DNA of 64,000 nucleotides from Hemibagrus wyckioides (Eukaryota; Chordata; Actinopteri; Siluriformes; Bagridae). Each line of letters opens with the position of its first letter. Within the stretch, counting starts at the first letter, position 1. The stretch is taken from positions 21,042,928-21,106,927 of the forward strand of contig NC_080711.1 of the NCBI RefSeq assembly GCF_019097595.1, written 5' to 3'. The notes under the pieces are model-generated. The model worked only from the letters and a program-made list of their open reading frames with translations. It had not been told where the DNA came from and did no database searches. The translations under genes and the position numbers were made by a program. This document shows positions 1 through 11,025 of this stretch, piece after piece.

Positions 1-200
1 GCATGAACTGGATCAGACAACAAACTGGAAAAGCTCTGGAATGGATTGGGGTTATCTGGTATGATGCCAGTAAAACTATATATGCCAAACACATTGAGGG
101 ACGTTTGGAAATTACCAGAGACAACTCCAAAAACATGGTGTATCTGCAGCTGACTGGTTTGAGTACACAGGACTCTGCTGTGTATTACTGTGCTAGACAC
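1..200 (+). CDS. ighv: S1: IGHV V exon, 5' end outside the window, open
   Basis: Variable-domain exon of an immunoglobulin heavy chain, entering the window at the CDR1/FR2 border. Reads [16 protein letters not shown] (FR2), a CDR2 around VIWYDASKT, then an FR3 with [17 protein letters not shown] and the closing motif DSAVYYCAR. No stop occurs up to the RSS heptamer at 201. The leader, FR1 and first Cys are not visible, so function cannot be judged. Its FR3 differs from all other families in the window, so it is probably the only member of its family here. Confidence 0.88.
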
Positions 201-239
201 CACAGTGGTACAAACATCTTAATCAGCCGTCCAAAATCC
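201..239 (+). other. 23-RSS of S1
   Basis: Heptamer CACAGTG at 201-207, 23-bp spacer, nonamer CCAAAATCC at 231-239. The nonamer departs from the ACAAAAACC consensus, so it may recombine less efficiently. Confidence 0.8.
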
Positions 240-942
240 TCCCACAGATGTGGTGAAAGAGAAAAGTGCATTCAATATACAGGGCATTTTCACAAGATCT
301 GCAGGTGGCGCTAGAGCTTAACAAATATACTGTACCATTTTATGTTTCCTTAAAGTGGTCATAAGTACAACATATTCTCATATCCTCAGTCGGAGTTAGA
401 TACTCCATCATTTTTATGTCTTTGAGACACTGAACACTGAGACTGTCTCTTAAAATCAAATTTCCAAAGAGGACCAAAAAGGGAAATAATAACATTTACA
501 GAAAAAATGCCAACTTTTAATCAGTGAGTATTAAATACATACATTTCACAAAGGTTCCACAACATTAACTGTTAACTATAAACAAAGAGTTTATACCGTA
601 TTCTTCTTTAATTAATTAATAAATAAATTGTAACCGTTCACAGACTGCTGCTGTATAAGAGGAATTGTGATTATAATAATTAGTCACACTGAATATTGGA
701 AAATAATTATCTTCAGGTTTGTAGCAGTAACTCCCTGACACAGTTCAGCCAAAGTATGCAGAACTACACAATGTTTTTTGTTGTTTTCTTTGTACTTTAC
801 ACAATTAATTATTGGCACATACACCCACCACCTCTACAATTCCTGACATCACACCACCTGCTCCTTGATTATTGTCCTATAAAAACACCTCCCCAAGTGT
901 TTTACTCCTTACTGAATATGTGTATATGAAGAGTGAGTTCTC
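240..942 (+). other. Intergenic: family B upstream-type sequence
   Basis: From about 270 (a run starting TTCACAAGATCTGCAGG) to about 940 this matches the sequence upstream of S16 (34.87-35.52 kb) and S24 (52.07-52.7 kb). It is therefore the distal 5' flank of a family B segment, the remnant S2. No gene is seen. Confidence 0.6.
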
Positions 943-955
943 TTAACAGACCTGA

Positions 956-2280
956 GGAATTCCTGCGAACCTGTCTCCCTATCCTCTTTAATGTGCTCTG
1001 AACTTCCAATGCCTGAACCTGTCTCTCGCTATTCCTCTAATCTTATAAATCCTAAAGATTTGGAATCAATTTAGAAAATCATTTGCCCTTCATAGTCTCT
1101 CCTTACATGCCCCCTTAAGTAAAAACCATATGTTCACTCCTTCAATAATGGACAATGCCTTTGATATTTGGGTTTTTGATATTTGAAGAGTGGGATATAT
1201 ACATTACAAGATCTTTATATAAATAATACTTTTGCGTCTTTTGATGAATTAGTTAACAGATTTAAGATTCCCTGGTCCCATTTCTTTAGATATCTGCAAG
1301 TATGAAACTTTCTGGTTACACATATTGATTGTTTTCCTTCATAACTTTCTGCATCCCTATTAGACTCTATTTTTAAGGTAGGAAAAGATTCCAATCTAAT
1401 CATTGGCAAAATTTATAACCTCCTCAATCAGCATAACCTGGCGTATTTAGATTGCTTAAAAAAGCCATGGAAGAGGATCTGAATGAACAAATTTCAGAGA
1501 TAACTTGGCAGAATATTATTAAACAGATCTGTTTGTCATCTATATGTCAACGACATATGATTGTGAAATTTAAGGTGGTACACCGACTCCACTGGTCAAA
1601 GGTGAGGCTATCTAAATTCTGGCCAGAGCTAGACCCTATTTGTGACAGATGTAGGCAAGCTCCTGCAAGCCTTCTATATATGTTTTGGACATGCCTGTGT
1701 TTGTATAATTTCTGGAAATTGATTTTTGGTGCATTCTCAGAAATAATAGTTTTGCCAATAGACCCATCTCCTTTTATAGCGGTATTTGGTGTTGTAACAC
1801 AAAACCTGTGCAGACGTAGCTATAATTGTGAAATATTGGCCTTTTGCACACTCCTTGCTAGACCCCCACCCCCCTACTTTCCCTCACTGGATTAAAGAGA
1901 CCATGAAATATCTTAAACTGGAAAAAATAAGATACTCTCTGCAAGGATCTTCCCAAAAATTCTATGCAAACTGGCAACCTTTTTTGTCATTTGTTGAAAA
2001 GCACAAGTAGGGAACACAGCCCCAAGAAGAGGCTTTTTTTTTAAAGTTATTCATTTACTGTTATTTATTTGTTTATTTTATTTTATTTATTTAATTTATT
2101 AATTAATTTATTTATTTTTTTATTGTTTTTTTTGTTGTTGTTGTTCTCATGTCTTCTTTGTACAATGTAATTGATGCTTTATGTCTGATGGGTAGAGGGT
2201 TGGGTTGGGCTATGTTGTATTTCTTCTGTTTTTTGTTTGTATCTTGTAAAATTATAAATAAAGAGATCTTGTTCAAAAAA
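956..2280 (+). mobile_element. 5'-truncated L1-like LINE (ORF2 C-terminus, 3' UTR, short A tail)
   Basis: The reading frame at 1452-1895 resembles the C-terminal end of L1-type ORF2 proteins: a TWQNIIKQI stretch, then KVVHRLHWSK, then a zinc-knuckle-like CDRCRQAPASLLYMFWTC. The element ends in a T-rich 3' UTR and a short A tail at about 2275-2280. A 13-bp flanking direct repeat with one mismatch (TTAACAGACCTGA at 943-955, TTAAGAGACCTGA at 2281-2293) fits a target-site duplication from target-primed insertion. It interrupts the upstream flank of S2. No complete ORF, so it is dead. Confidence 0.7.
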
Positions 2281-2419
2281 TTAAGAGACCTGATAAAGTC
2301 TCTTAATGTTCCATATTTTATAGATTTATATTCACAGATTACAGAGGTTCATTAGATGAGAAGATTTTCATGTGTACAGGAATCCATCCCATTTTGTCCC
2401 TAAGATAAGAAGTGTCTCT

Positions 2420-2445
2420 ATGCAAATGTCCCTGTTATATATTTA
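2420..2445 (+). promoter_or_regulatory. Octamer and TATA of S2 (orphan promoter)
   Basis: Consensus ATGCAAAT at 2420-2427, followed by a TATATATTTAAG box as in S6, S16, S18 and S24. The V gene it should drive is gone. Confidence 0.75.
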
Positions 2446-2492
2446 AGCAACAAAGACCAAGAGCTTTTACTTCTTCTGCTTCAACACACACC

Positions 2493-2527
2493 ATGATCTC
2501 TACATCCCTACTGCTGTTGCTGCAGCA
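2493..2527 (+). pseudogene. ighv: S2: orphan family B leader, V exon lost
   Basis: The ATG at 2493 begins a leader nearly identical to that of S6 (MISTSLLLLL), but identity stops after about 11 codons at a CTGCAG. The sequence then becomes Tc1-like transposon DNA. The splice donor, intron, V exon and RSS are all absent. It is a promoter plus partial leader only. Confidence 0.8.
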
Positions 2528-2760
2528 ACACTTTTGTTTTTGCCCCCATTTTTCATGAGCTGAACTCAAAGACTTTTTCTATGTACACAAAAGGCCTATT
2601 TCTCTCAAATATTGTTCACAAATCTGTCTAAATGTGTGTTAGTGAGCACTTCTCCTTTGCTGAGATAATCCATCCACCTCACAGGTGTGGCATATCAAGA
2701 CGCTGATTAGACAGCATGATTATTGCACAGGTATGCCTTAGGCTGGCCACAATAAAGAGT
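2528..2760. mobile_element. Tc1-like transposon terminal fragment
   Basis: The stretch with TTTTTGCCCCCATTTTTCAT and, further on, CCTCACAGGTGTGGCATATC is the end region of a Tc1-type DNA transposon I recognise as widespread in fish and amphibians. No transposase frame remains. It abuts the S2 leader directly. The right boundary is approximate. Confidence 0.55.
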
Positions 2761-3145
2761 TAAATTCAGAGTTAAATGTTACTTAACTCACAGTCATTCT
2801 ACTAAATTTAAGTTTTGCAGTTTATTCATTATTACATTAAAAATAAATGTGTTGACCTGGAAAAGACTTCATGTGTTCAACATTGTCTAGTATAAATAAA
2901 TCTGAAAGCTTTAATTTCTCTTTTGCATGTCTCTCAACCTCAAATAAAGTTCTAGCTTTTCAAGATATCATTCTGATTATGGTGCAGAAGCATCGCAGAC
3001 TTGATCACAGTGTGCCATCACGGTGGAAAGAAATGACATTGTCTGACACGTTGTACCATATAAGAGTTTAGACCACTAAACATGTGTGTAATATTTATTC
3101 CAATTTTATAGGTATACTGTATTTTGTATAAATTCATCTGTCGTG
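2761..3145. other. Unassigned sequence
   Basis: No gene, V remnant or recognisable repeat seen. From about 3145 the sequence becomes the family A upstream flank (same as about 36.65 kb). Confidence 0.4.
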
Positions 3146-3415
3146 ATCACATTACAGACAGTTTGAGAGCATATAATGGATAAACAAAAAAAATGGACAG
3201 TTTTAGGTAAATTATATCATGAACTTTGTTTGAAAAAAAGAATGTACCAAATATAAAATCTTTTTATAATGGGGTTTATAAAATTTATAAAAGTGTCTTT
3301 CTCAAACAAAAGAGTTTTTCTCCCCATTATAAACCCACATATCCTCCATCAGATGAATCTCCTCCTGATGATTTAAATACATTTCAGATACATTCTCCTC
3401 CCATCATCAGCAGAT

Positions 3416-3460
3416 AAGCAAATCCAAGCATCAGAGCTGGATCTCACTCTATTTATATGA
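3416..3460 (+). promoter_or_regulatory. Variant octamer and TATA of S3
   Basis: AAGCAAAT (one change from ATGCAAAT) at 3416-3423 and a TTTATATGA box near 3452-3460. The same variant octamer occurs upstream of S9, S17 and S25. Confidence 0.7.
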
Positions 3461-3521
3461 TGTGATGGTGTCTGTTAAACTTTGGAGAACAGAGAAGACT
3501 CCAGTACAAACAACACACACC

Positions 3522-3957
3522 ATGTTCTCTACATCTCTACTGCTCCTGCTGGCAGCTGCTTCTTGTGAGTGCTTTATCAAATTCATTCATTTACTAGATG
3601 AAGAATAAAGGTGCAGCAGATATTGTGTGAGATATCACCATGTGTTTTCCTCCACAGATGTACATGGTGTGGAACTGACTCAGCCTGCTTCCATGACAGT
3701 CCAGCCAGGCCAGAGTCTCTCCATCCACTGCAAGGTTTCATATTCAGTTACGAGCTATTGGACAGCTTGGATCCGACAACCTGCAGGAAAAGCTCTGGAG
3801 TGGATTGGAATCATCAGTAGTGGTGGGAGTACTTATTACAGTGACAAACTGAAAAATAAGTTCAGCATCTCCAGAGACACTTCTACTAACACAATAACAA
3901 TTGGAGGACAGAACATGCAGACTGAAGACACAGCTGTGTATTACTGCGCTCGTGAAC
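3522..3957 (+). CDS. ighv: S3: functional-looking IGHV, family A
   Basis: Exon 1 (3522-3564) encodes the leader MFSTSLLLLLAAAS and splices at GTGAGT. Exon 2 (3658-3957) starts after TCCACAG and encodes the V domain beginning YVHGVELTQP. Cys23 is in LSIHCKVS, CDR1 is SYWTA, FR2 is [17 protein letters not shown]2 is around IISSGGSTY, FR3 contains FSISRDTSTN, and it ends [11 protein letters not shown]. There is no stop before the heptamer; the heptamer itself supplies TGA in the germline frame. Promoter, splice sites and RSS all look intact. The leader directs the rearranged heavy chain to the ER. Confidence 0.95.
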
Positions 3958-3996
3958 CACAGTGAGACAGAATAGTGGATTCCTCTTACAAAAACC
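3958..3996 (+). other. 23-RSS of S3
   Basis: CACAGTG at 3958-3964, exact 23-bp spacer, perfect nonamer ACAAAAACC at 3988-3996. Confidence 0.93.
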
Positions 3997-4545
3997 TTAT
4001 GAGACATGTTACACACATCCTCTCAATGCAACTAATAAATCATCTCAGTCACACTTTCACGTTCTTCCACTGTAATAAAGTCATAATGATTTGTAGTGTT
4101 TTAAAACAGTCACACAAAGTAATATTTAAATAAAAAAGAAAAAATAAAAAAAAACATTATTGAAAGAGTGTTCATTCTGAACTATTATTAATCCCTTCAT
4201 TTTACAGGATTTTTAACCAGCAGTTGGAATCAGTTTCATAAAAAAGACAGGAGAAAACAGATAGCAGATGCTTTAAATTATTCCATCATCCACAAAGATT
4301 TAACAACAGACAAGTTGTTGACATGAGCTCCTGACTGAATGAGTCAGTGATGATTTGTGACCTGAATTATATATTTAATAAAATTCAGTTTCTATTAGAC
4401 AAACAGATGAAAAATGACAGTTTCTGAACAGACCAGAATGTTCTTCTGGGTGTTACAGTGACACACAGTGATGGAATAAAAAGTCATGATATCTAATGAG
4501 TAAAGAGCAGTGATGAACCTGACAGCATGAAACAAACCCAGAGTC
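3997..4545 (+). other. Intergenic flank S3-S4
   Basis: 3' flank of S3 followed by the family C upstream flank (shared with 14.2 kb, 18.3 kb and 44.3 kb). At 4545 it jumps straight into the middle of a family C leader exon; the promoter expected here is missing. Confidence 0.6.
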
Positions 4546-4985
4546 TGTTTTGAGTTACTTTACTCTAGCATTGTTCATTCACTGTTAGTATTATTATTTA
4601 TTTTATATTGAGAAACATTTTACGGATTTTTCATACTTTCTTTTTTAACTTCAACAATTATCTTTGTGTGTTCTTGCAGATTCCTGCAGTCAGACACTGA
4701 TCCAGTCTGATCCAGTGATCATCAAACCTGATCAGTCTCATAAACTGACCTGCACAGCCTCTGGATTTGACTTCAGTGGCTACTGGATGGCTTGGATCAG
4801 ACAGGCGCCTGGAAAAGGACTTGAATTTGTTGCAATTATTGAGAGTAATAGTAACAGGAAGTTTTAGTCCAGTGCAGATCAGGGCCGCTTCACCATCTCC
4901 AGAGACAACAGTAAGAAGCAGGTGTATCTGCAGATGAACAGCATGAGGACAGAAGACACTGCAGTTTATTACTGCGCCCGTGACA
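4546..4985 (+). pseudogene. ighv: S4: family C IGHV pseudogene (promoter and ATG deleted, stop in CDR2)
   Basis: Only the 3' part of the leader exon remains (about 4546-4583, reading VLSYFTLA), donor GTTAGT. Compared with S12, S20 and S30, roughly 200 bp carrying the octamer, the transcription start region and the ATG are missing between GAGTCT and GTTTTGAG. Exon 2 is 4680-4985 and starts [12 protein letters not shown] with the first Cys in KLTCTAS. It has an in-frame TAG at 4865-4867 after SNSNRKF, where functional relatives read TATTACTCC. FR3 and VYYCAR follow normally. Cannot be expressed. Confidence 0.9.
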
Positions 4986-5023
4986 CACAGTGATACTTCC
5001 CCTTAGACATCAGTACAAAACAC
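4986..5023 (+). other. RSS of pseudogene S4
   Basis: CACAGTG at 4986-4992, 22-bp spacer, ACAAAACAC at 5015-5023. One A is missing from the nonamer run compared with S12. Confidence 0.7.
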
Positions 5024-5760
5024 TTGCTATAGTCACATGACAAACCCACATTTTCAGAAGCTGTGGATTCATGGAGGTCAAAGAACCAAAATATTTTGAT
5101 TATCTCTGACTTTTCCTTAATATATCGTAACTAATATTGATTTCCAAATTGATTGATTAGTTAAACCAATAGAGTTACTATTTTTACCACTGATACTGTA
5201 TCTGAGTGCTTTCTCTCTTTTTTAAACTGTACTGATAAAAATGCTCCACTTCTGAATTCCTAATATTTTTTTTTCTGTTCCAAGTGAGATGATTTTTATT
5301 GACATTTATAGTGATTATAATCTTTTTCATGAATAACGTATTCTAGTTATTGATCATTTGAAAAGAGGAATTTTATGCCTCTAGAGGGCAGTCTGTACAA
5401 ACTCAACCACACAATCATTACATAAAGTGTCTGAGTACCCTGTGTTGATCAATAAATTCTGTTGTCTAATTGTATTTTAAATGCCTGAATATTACATTAA
5501 TGCCTGTTTAAAAATGTGAATTTGTATGATGTTAAGGTGTATAAACACATACTTTAGTCTTTTCTTTCATTTAGAGAAAGTATTATTAAAAATGATTTAA
5601 ATTACATTTAAATACAGTGGCTTCTCCGATTCTAATAAATAGCGAGAGTGAAACATTTAGTTGTTGCTTTTCTACACAGAACCTTATAATCATCCACTCA
5701 TCTATACAGTGAGCAGCATGTGGTTGTGGATTGAACACCTCCATAGTGGTCATGGACACT
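5024..5760. other. Intergenic, S4-S5
   Basis: AT-rich flank matching 45.17-45.9 kb, the same interval between S20 and S21. No gene seen. Confidence 0.55.
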
Positions 5761-5764
5761 CCCT

Positions 5765-5788
5765 ATTCAAATAGAGTCGTGTATAAAC
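5765..5788 (+). promoter_or_regulatory. Variant octamer and TATA of S5
   Basis: ATTCAAAT at 5765-5772 and GTATAAAC at 5781-5788. This octamer variant is shared by every family D member. Confidence 0.65.
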
Positions 5789-5882
5789 AGCATGTTCTTG
5801 ACTGCTCTAGTTTCCAGTGAGCTCTGTGATAGATAACACTCCCATACACTTTAAATCTGGGTGAAGCAGAACTCAGAGAAGG

Positions 5883-6133
5883 ATGATTTTAGGACAGTGT
5901 ATTTTATTGGTACTCATTTCATGTAAGTTTATGTTTTTTTCTGTTGTGACTAATAGCATTATATCATTATAAAATAACATTACCTAGTTCTACTCTTCTC
6001 TTCCAGATTCTTATGGACAGTCCCTGACCTCCTCTGCTTCTGTGGTGAAGAGACCTGGAGAGTCGGTCACTCTGTCCTGTACTGTCTCTGGATTCTCAAT
6101 GAGCAGCTACTACATGAACTGGATCCGTCAGAA
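5883..6133 (+). pseudogene. ighv: S5: family D IGHV pseudogene truncated in FR2
   Basis: Leader exon 5883-5922 ([13 protein letters not shown], donor GTAAGT) and exon 2 from 6007 ([20 protein letters not shown], Cys in LSCTVS, CDR1 SYYMN, then WIRQ) are intact. The V domain then stops after CAGAA at 6133 and runs into L2-like retrotransposon-derived sequence. CDR2, FR3, the second Cys and the RSS are lost. The sibling S21 breaks at almost the same base. Confidence 0.88.
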
Positions 6134-6881
6134 TCTGCATCTCCTCCTGGACAGAAGGAGGTTGTACAGTTTGTGACTAGAGTGGGAGGAGTCTTTGATG
6201 ATTTTGTGTGCTCTGTGCAGACATCTACTGTGGTGAAGAGACTCAGTGGTAGTGGGTGTCGATGATGCATTGGGCGCTTTTCACAACCCTTTGCAGTGAT
6301 TTCTTTTCATACACTGTGGAGCTGCCATACCACACTGTGATGGAGCTTGTCAAGATGCTCTCAATAATCCAGCGGTAAAAATTGGTCAGGATCTTGGGGG
6401 AAATGGTGAACTTTTTTTAATCTTCTCAGGAAGTAAGGACATTGTTGCGCCTTCCTATCCAGAGTTGAAGTGTTCAAATGCCAAGACAGATCTTCAGAGA
6501 TGTGGACGCCCAGGAACTGAAAGCTGGAGACTTCAGACCCGTTGATGTAGATAGATGAGTGTCTGCTTCTGTTAGATGTCCAGAAGTCCGCAATGAGCTC
6601 TTTGGTCTTCTTGGCATTGAGGGTGAGGTTGTTCATGGAACACCATGCTGACAAGCTTTGGATCTCCTCTCTGTAGGCCAATTCCTCAATGTTGCTGATT
6701 TGCCCAATAACTGTGGTATCATCTGCATATTTGATGAACATGTTGGAGTTATGCCATGGAACATAGTCACGGATAAACAGGGAGTAGAGCAGTGGGCTCA
6801 GCACGCAGCCTTGTGGGATGCCGGTGTTCAGGATGAGGGTTGAGGATATGTGATTACCCAACCTTACAGACTGAGGTCTAA
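6134..6881 (-). mobile_element. L2/Rex1-like LINE fragment (reverse transcriptase)
   Basis: The minus-strand frame at 6906-6361 encodes an RT segment with [13 protein letters not shown], the catalytic box KYADDTTVIGQ, WCSMNNLTLNAKKTKE and FQFLGVHIS. This is typical of fish L2/Rex1-type non-LTR elements; I cannot place the clade exactly. Truncated at both ends and frameshifted after the thumb region. Its left edge abuts S5; its right edge abuts V-flank DNA that matches 58.6 kb. Confidence 0.75.
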
Positions 6882-8090
6882 TTGTTAGGAATAAAAATAT
6901 AATCATTTAATATCACAAGACAATAATCACTATAATGTATTCAGTCACTTGTTCATCTTTAGGAAGTGTTTTATTCGGGTCAGAGTGCTGGATCCAGAGT
7001 CCATCCCAGGAACACTGAGAGTACAACCTGGACATGTTACAAATTCACACACTCATTCACACCTAGGGGCAATTTTAATGAAGATCACTGATCTTGATCA
7101 CTGTTGGGTGTAATGCATTACTTAGTAGCAGGAGCAAGTGGCTGTTTTGTAACTACTCCAAATGGAACTATTCCAATTACTTCTCTATTTTGGCCCAGGT
7201 AGACAAGAACATTAACGTGAAATGTAAGCTATGTCCTGGTGAAAAAACTATCGGCCCCTGTCAATACCACGAGTAATTTACTGAAGCACTTGACAAGGCA
7301 GCATCGACAAACACTTTTGAGTGATCCATGTTCATCGACAGTACAAATGTTAAGCAGGCAAAACTTGATTTTACATCAGGAGTGTAGAAAATGTCCAAAG
7401 GTGAGCTAAAAAAATGATTGCAGGCTACCAGTCAAGGTTTATAGGGATTTTAGGAAGTAATTAATAATGAGTTAAATTACTTATTGAGTAATTAAATTAC
7501 TTTTCAGACAGAGTAATTAGAAACACATTTTAAATACCACACTGATGGTGCAATTACTAATTAATAACTTTTTTTGTAACTTATCCAACACTGCTGCTGA
7601 TTCAATTTCTCAAAGAAGATTAATTTAAACTTTTGAATAATAAAGAAGATGAAGTATAGAGAATAGTTTCACTGTTGAGTTGTTGATAGATATTAGATTT
7701 CAGCTTTGCCTTCTGCTCACTAGAGATTACAATTCTTCTTCAGAATTTAAAAACACCTGATCTAGAATCTTCTCAGCTATTTCTCTCTGGATTCATCAGT
7801 TAAAGCCTCTAGAGTGCAGACTATACCAGAATGAACATCATGTTCTATTGAACGGTTTGATTATAATGTTAAATGTAGTTCATACTGTTCAGAAAACACT
7901 GCAGTATTTCACCATGTCAGAGTCAAATATGGAAGCAGTTATTCACACTGTTATTTTAACACAGAAACCAGGAAATTTGTAGACATGAGAATAATTTCTG
8001 TGTTAATGTAATTATCTACATTGCAGCATACATATGACTGATAATTATTATTATTTTCATGTATTATGAATGAACTCTTGGAGCTGGGGG
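6882..8090. repeat. Duplicated V-flank block, copy 1 (with hAT insertion)
   Basis: Matches 58604-59250 from the GACAATAATCA stretch through the TATACCAGAATGAACATCAT stretch, apart from the transposon-derived insert at about 7070-7600. In the second copy it lies upstream of S29. Confidence 0.65.
7070..7440 (+). mobile_element. hAT-type transposase fragment with BED zinc finger
   Basis: The frame from 7094 reads VKCKLCPGEKTIG and, after a stop, SNLLKHLTRQHRQ. Together these make a C-x2-C ... H-x4-H BED finger as found at the N-terminus of hAT transposases. It is interrupted by a stop. It sits inside a V-flank block whose other copy (58.75 kb) lacks it, so it is a later insertion. Confidence 0.55.
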
Positions 8091-8365
8091 TCATCCCCCC
8101 AGTGTTATGCAGTGAATGGGCCATGCCTGTCATGCCAGTGGTTAAGAGGAACGGGGTTGTGAGGATTTTCAGTGAATCCGGCTCTGTGAATATGCTCATA
8201 TGAAGAGTGCGTTCTCTTCACATAAATTCAGAGACCTAAGAAAGTCTCTTAATGTTCCAAATTTTATAGATTTATAATCACAGATTAGAGACGTTCATGA
8301 GAAGGGGAGATTTTCACGTGTAGAGGAATCCATCCCATTTTGTCCCTAAGATAAGGAGTGTCTCT

Positions 8366-8395
8366 ATGCAAATGTCCTTCCCTGTTATATATTTA
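8366..8395 (+). promoter_or_regulatory. Octamer and TATA of S6
   Basis: Perfect ATGCAAAT at 8366-8373, then GTTATATATTTAAG. Confidence 0.85.
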
Positions 8396-8442
8396 AGCAA
8401 AGAAGACCAAGAGCTTTTACTTCTTCTGCTTCAACACACACC

Positions 8443-8886
8443 ATGATCTCTACATCCCTACTGCTGCTGCTGCTGGCAGCCGTACACTGTAAGTGTTTTT
8501 ACATTTGACTTTTAATACAATTTTGGTTCCTTAAAGTTTTTTGTTTTTACATCATTAAAATAACTTTTCTTTAACAGGTGTTCACTGTGTTGAGCTGATC
8601 CAGACCGGATCCACAGTATTAACTCCTGGTCAGTCACTGACTCTGACCTGTAAAGTGTCTGGATATTCATTAACTGATAGCAGCTACTGTACAGACTGGA
8701 TACGACAACCTGCAGGAAAAACTCTGGAGTGGATCGGAGAGATATGTGGTAGCGGTAACACTTTCTACAGTGAGAAACTGAAAAGCAGGTTTCAGGTTTC
8801 CAGAGACACGTCCAGCAGCACAGTGACATTAACAGGGCAGAACATGCAGACTGAAGACACAGCTGTGTATTACTGCGCTCGTTACA
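8443..8886 (+). CDS. ighv: S6: functional-looking IGHV, family B (Cys in CDR1 and CDR2)
   Basis: Exon 1 8443-8488 encodes MISTSLLLLLLAAVH (donor GTAAGT); exon 2 8578-8886 begins after TTTAACAG and reads CVHCVELIQTGS. Canonical Cys23 is in LTLTCKVS, Trp41 in DWIRQPAG, Cys104 in VYYCAR. There are two extra cysteines, one in CDR1 (SSYCTDW) and one in CDR2 (EICGSGN), placed so that they could pair across the two loops. Both are kept in every open family member. Open to the heptamer, with good promoter, splice sites and RSS. Confidence 0.95.
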
Positions 8887-8925
8887 CACAGTGAGACAGA
8901 TAAACAACGTCCCTGTACAAAAACT
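8887..8925 (+). other. 23-RSS of S6
   Basis: CACAGTG 8887-8893, 23-bp spacer, ACAAAAACT 8917-8925. Confidence 0.92.
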
Positions 8926-9850
8926 CCAAGTACACTGAAACAGTGCTAGCTCCCAACATCCTCCTTCATTAAAAAAGAAATAATAATGATACCAGTTCTG
9001 ACTACAGCACCGGAGCCTCATGAACAATTCGACAGTCGGTTTCTGATTACATTGAATTGATTAGGCTCATGTTCATTTCACTCATGTTCATTTCAGCTAT
9101 CAATATCTGACATTCACCTGTGTGTGAGTAAATCACACTTACAGCAAGGTTTTACAAATCTTCAGACAGACTGACTGTTTGTTGAATTTGCTTCTTACAC
9201 ACATTTTCATGCATGGTTTCTTCACACTGTGGAGTTTTTTAACCTCCAAAATTGTCCTTCACCTGCATCTGATGAGTTTTCCCAGACCGGCACACACATC
9301 CATTTTATTTTCCATTACGTTTAATAGCCTCCGTAATGAAATAATAAATGATTACATACAAAAATAGAAGGAAAAATGTTTAAAAATTCTAAACATTTGA
9401 ACAGTTGTGCAAATTATGTTCCATTTTTACTGACAATTCACCTGAAAAAGTTTACTCAACCTCTTGAACTGTATACTGTATAATTAACCTGCACACACTT
9501 TAGAAATATTTGAACATTATACTTTTCTTTAAGATTTAAGGCCTGTGATGGTCGCTCTTTCTTTATTCACACAACATCTACCCAACATTTTGAGGTTTAA
9601 AGGACTGAAGGTGTGTCATAAATATGAGAACATGTTCTCCTGGGATTTACATCAAAGTCATAAACTCTAACTACAGCATTGTTATGAAGCTAAGACATTA
9701 CAGCTCCATTATATCAGTGTCTCATTAAACCAGGCTGCTTCATCCACACAGCTTGATCAATTACATAGTAAATAAATAGTAAGTAACTAATATTTTGTGA
9801 ATGTGTATGTTTTTACATTTGCAGGCAATGCCTCTTCTGAAAGCCTAAAC
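8926..9850. other. Intergenic, S6-S7
   Basis: No gene seen. From about 9455 to 9860 this is a block shared with 42840-43265 (upstream flank of S7); the second copy has lost its V gene. Confidence 0.55.
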
Positions 9851-9856
9851 ACTTAT

Positions 9857-9888
9857 ATGCAAATCAACAAATCAAACCCCTTTATAAA
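9857..9888 (+). promoter_or_regulatory. Octamer and TATA of S7
   Basis: Perfect ATGCAAAT at 9857-9864 and TTTATAAA near 9881-9888. Confidence 0.8.
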
Positions 9889-10229
9889 TGATTAGAGGTG
9901 TTTTCAGGAGAAGTGAGGATCTGGGTTCAGGTTCTGCTCAAACCATGTTCTTTACACTTCTACTCCTGCTGTTAACAGCTACATCTGGTAAGTGTGTGGA
10001 GAATTTTGGAGAGATGCAGATCATTGTGTACATTTTTCCTGTTGATAGATTTCACCTGAATAATTGCATGATTGTTGTTCACAGGTATTAAATGTATTGA
10101 ACTGGTAAAGTCTGCAGTCATGCTGGTTAAGCCTGGAGAATCATTTTCAGTCCCCTGTAAGATCACTGGATACTCAGCCACTAGTTACTGTACTAACTGG
10201 ATACAACAATTAGGAAATGTGCTGGAATG

Positions 10230-10933
10230 CAGTGGCAGACCGTCAGGGCCAGCAAGGCCTTCTCTGCTGTGATCTGAATCACTGACTTGCATTTTAATAT
10301 ATTTAATATATTTTTCCATGAATGTGTATTAAATTATTCCCAATAGTCTATTCTCTACATTTCATAGCTTTTCTCTTGGTTGCGCTGCTTCCAGTAGTGT
10401 ATATTTATGATAAGAGTATTTATCCAATCATATTTCAGCCAGTGGCTGACATCATGTGTTGCCCAGCTCTAAGGCCTTAGTAGTCAGAGGCAGCGACCCG
10501 CCCATATACAGTGTTTCTATATTCACTGTGTCTCATTTTAGATGCTGCGTTCTCCGGAGATTGCAGTTTGCTGCGTACGTCATCAAGAATGTCTTTTTTG
10601 AGAAAAGTAACCGTAATAAAATTGACTGTTCCTTGTGAGGTGTGAAATACTGTAGCCTATTTTCTTTTTTACTTTGTTTTTAATTAACGGTTGATTAGTA
10701 TCTATTGCCGTGGTGTCCAGTTGCAATTCTAGAATTTTCATTTAAGTGGGGCTCAGCAACCAGTGAGGGTATAATAGTAATAAATAAATGAATAAATAAA
10801 TAAAATAAAGGTTTGACTAACAGGGTAGGATGGTAAACTTATTGCATAATTCCAGTGTATTGCATAGATGTGTATAACATTTGAGTACTGAACAAGCCAA
10901 ATACGAGTCTTCCTGATCACACACTCACACACA

Positions 10934-10972
<39 letters not shown>

Positions 10973-10987
10973 ACACACACTTACACA

Positions 10988-11025
<38 letters not shown>

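Noticed and set aside
3744..4016. 90-codon reverse frames over family A V exons
   Set aside because: Antisense shadows, conserved only because the V genes are.
6131..6155. Shared AATCTGCATCTCCTC between the S5 break and the S29 promoter region (59.45 kb)
   Set aside because: A 15-base match could be chance in this repetitive locus; no extended similarity on either side.
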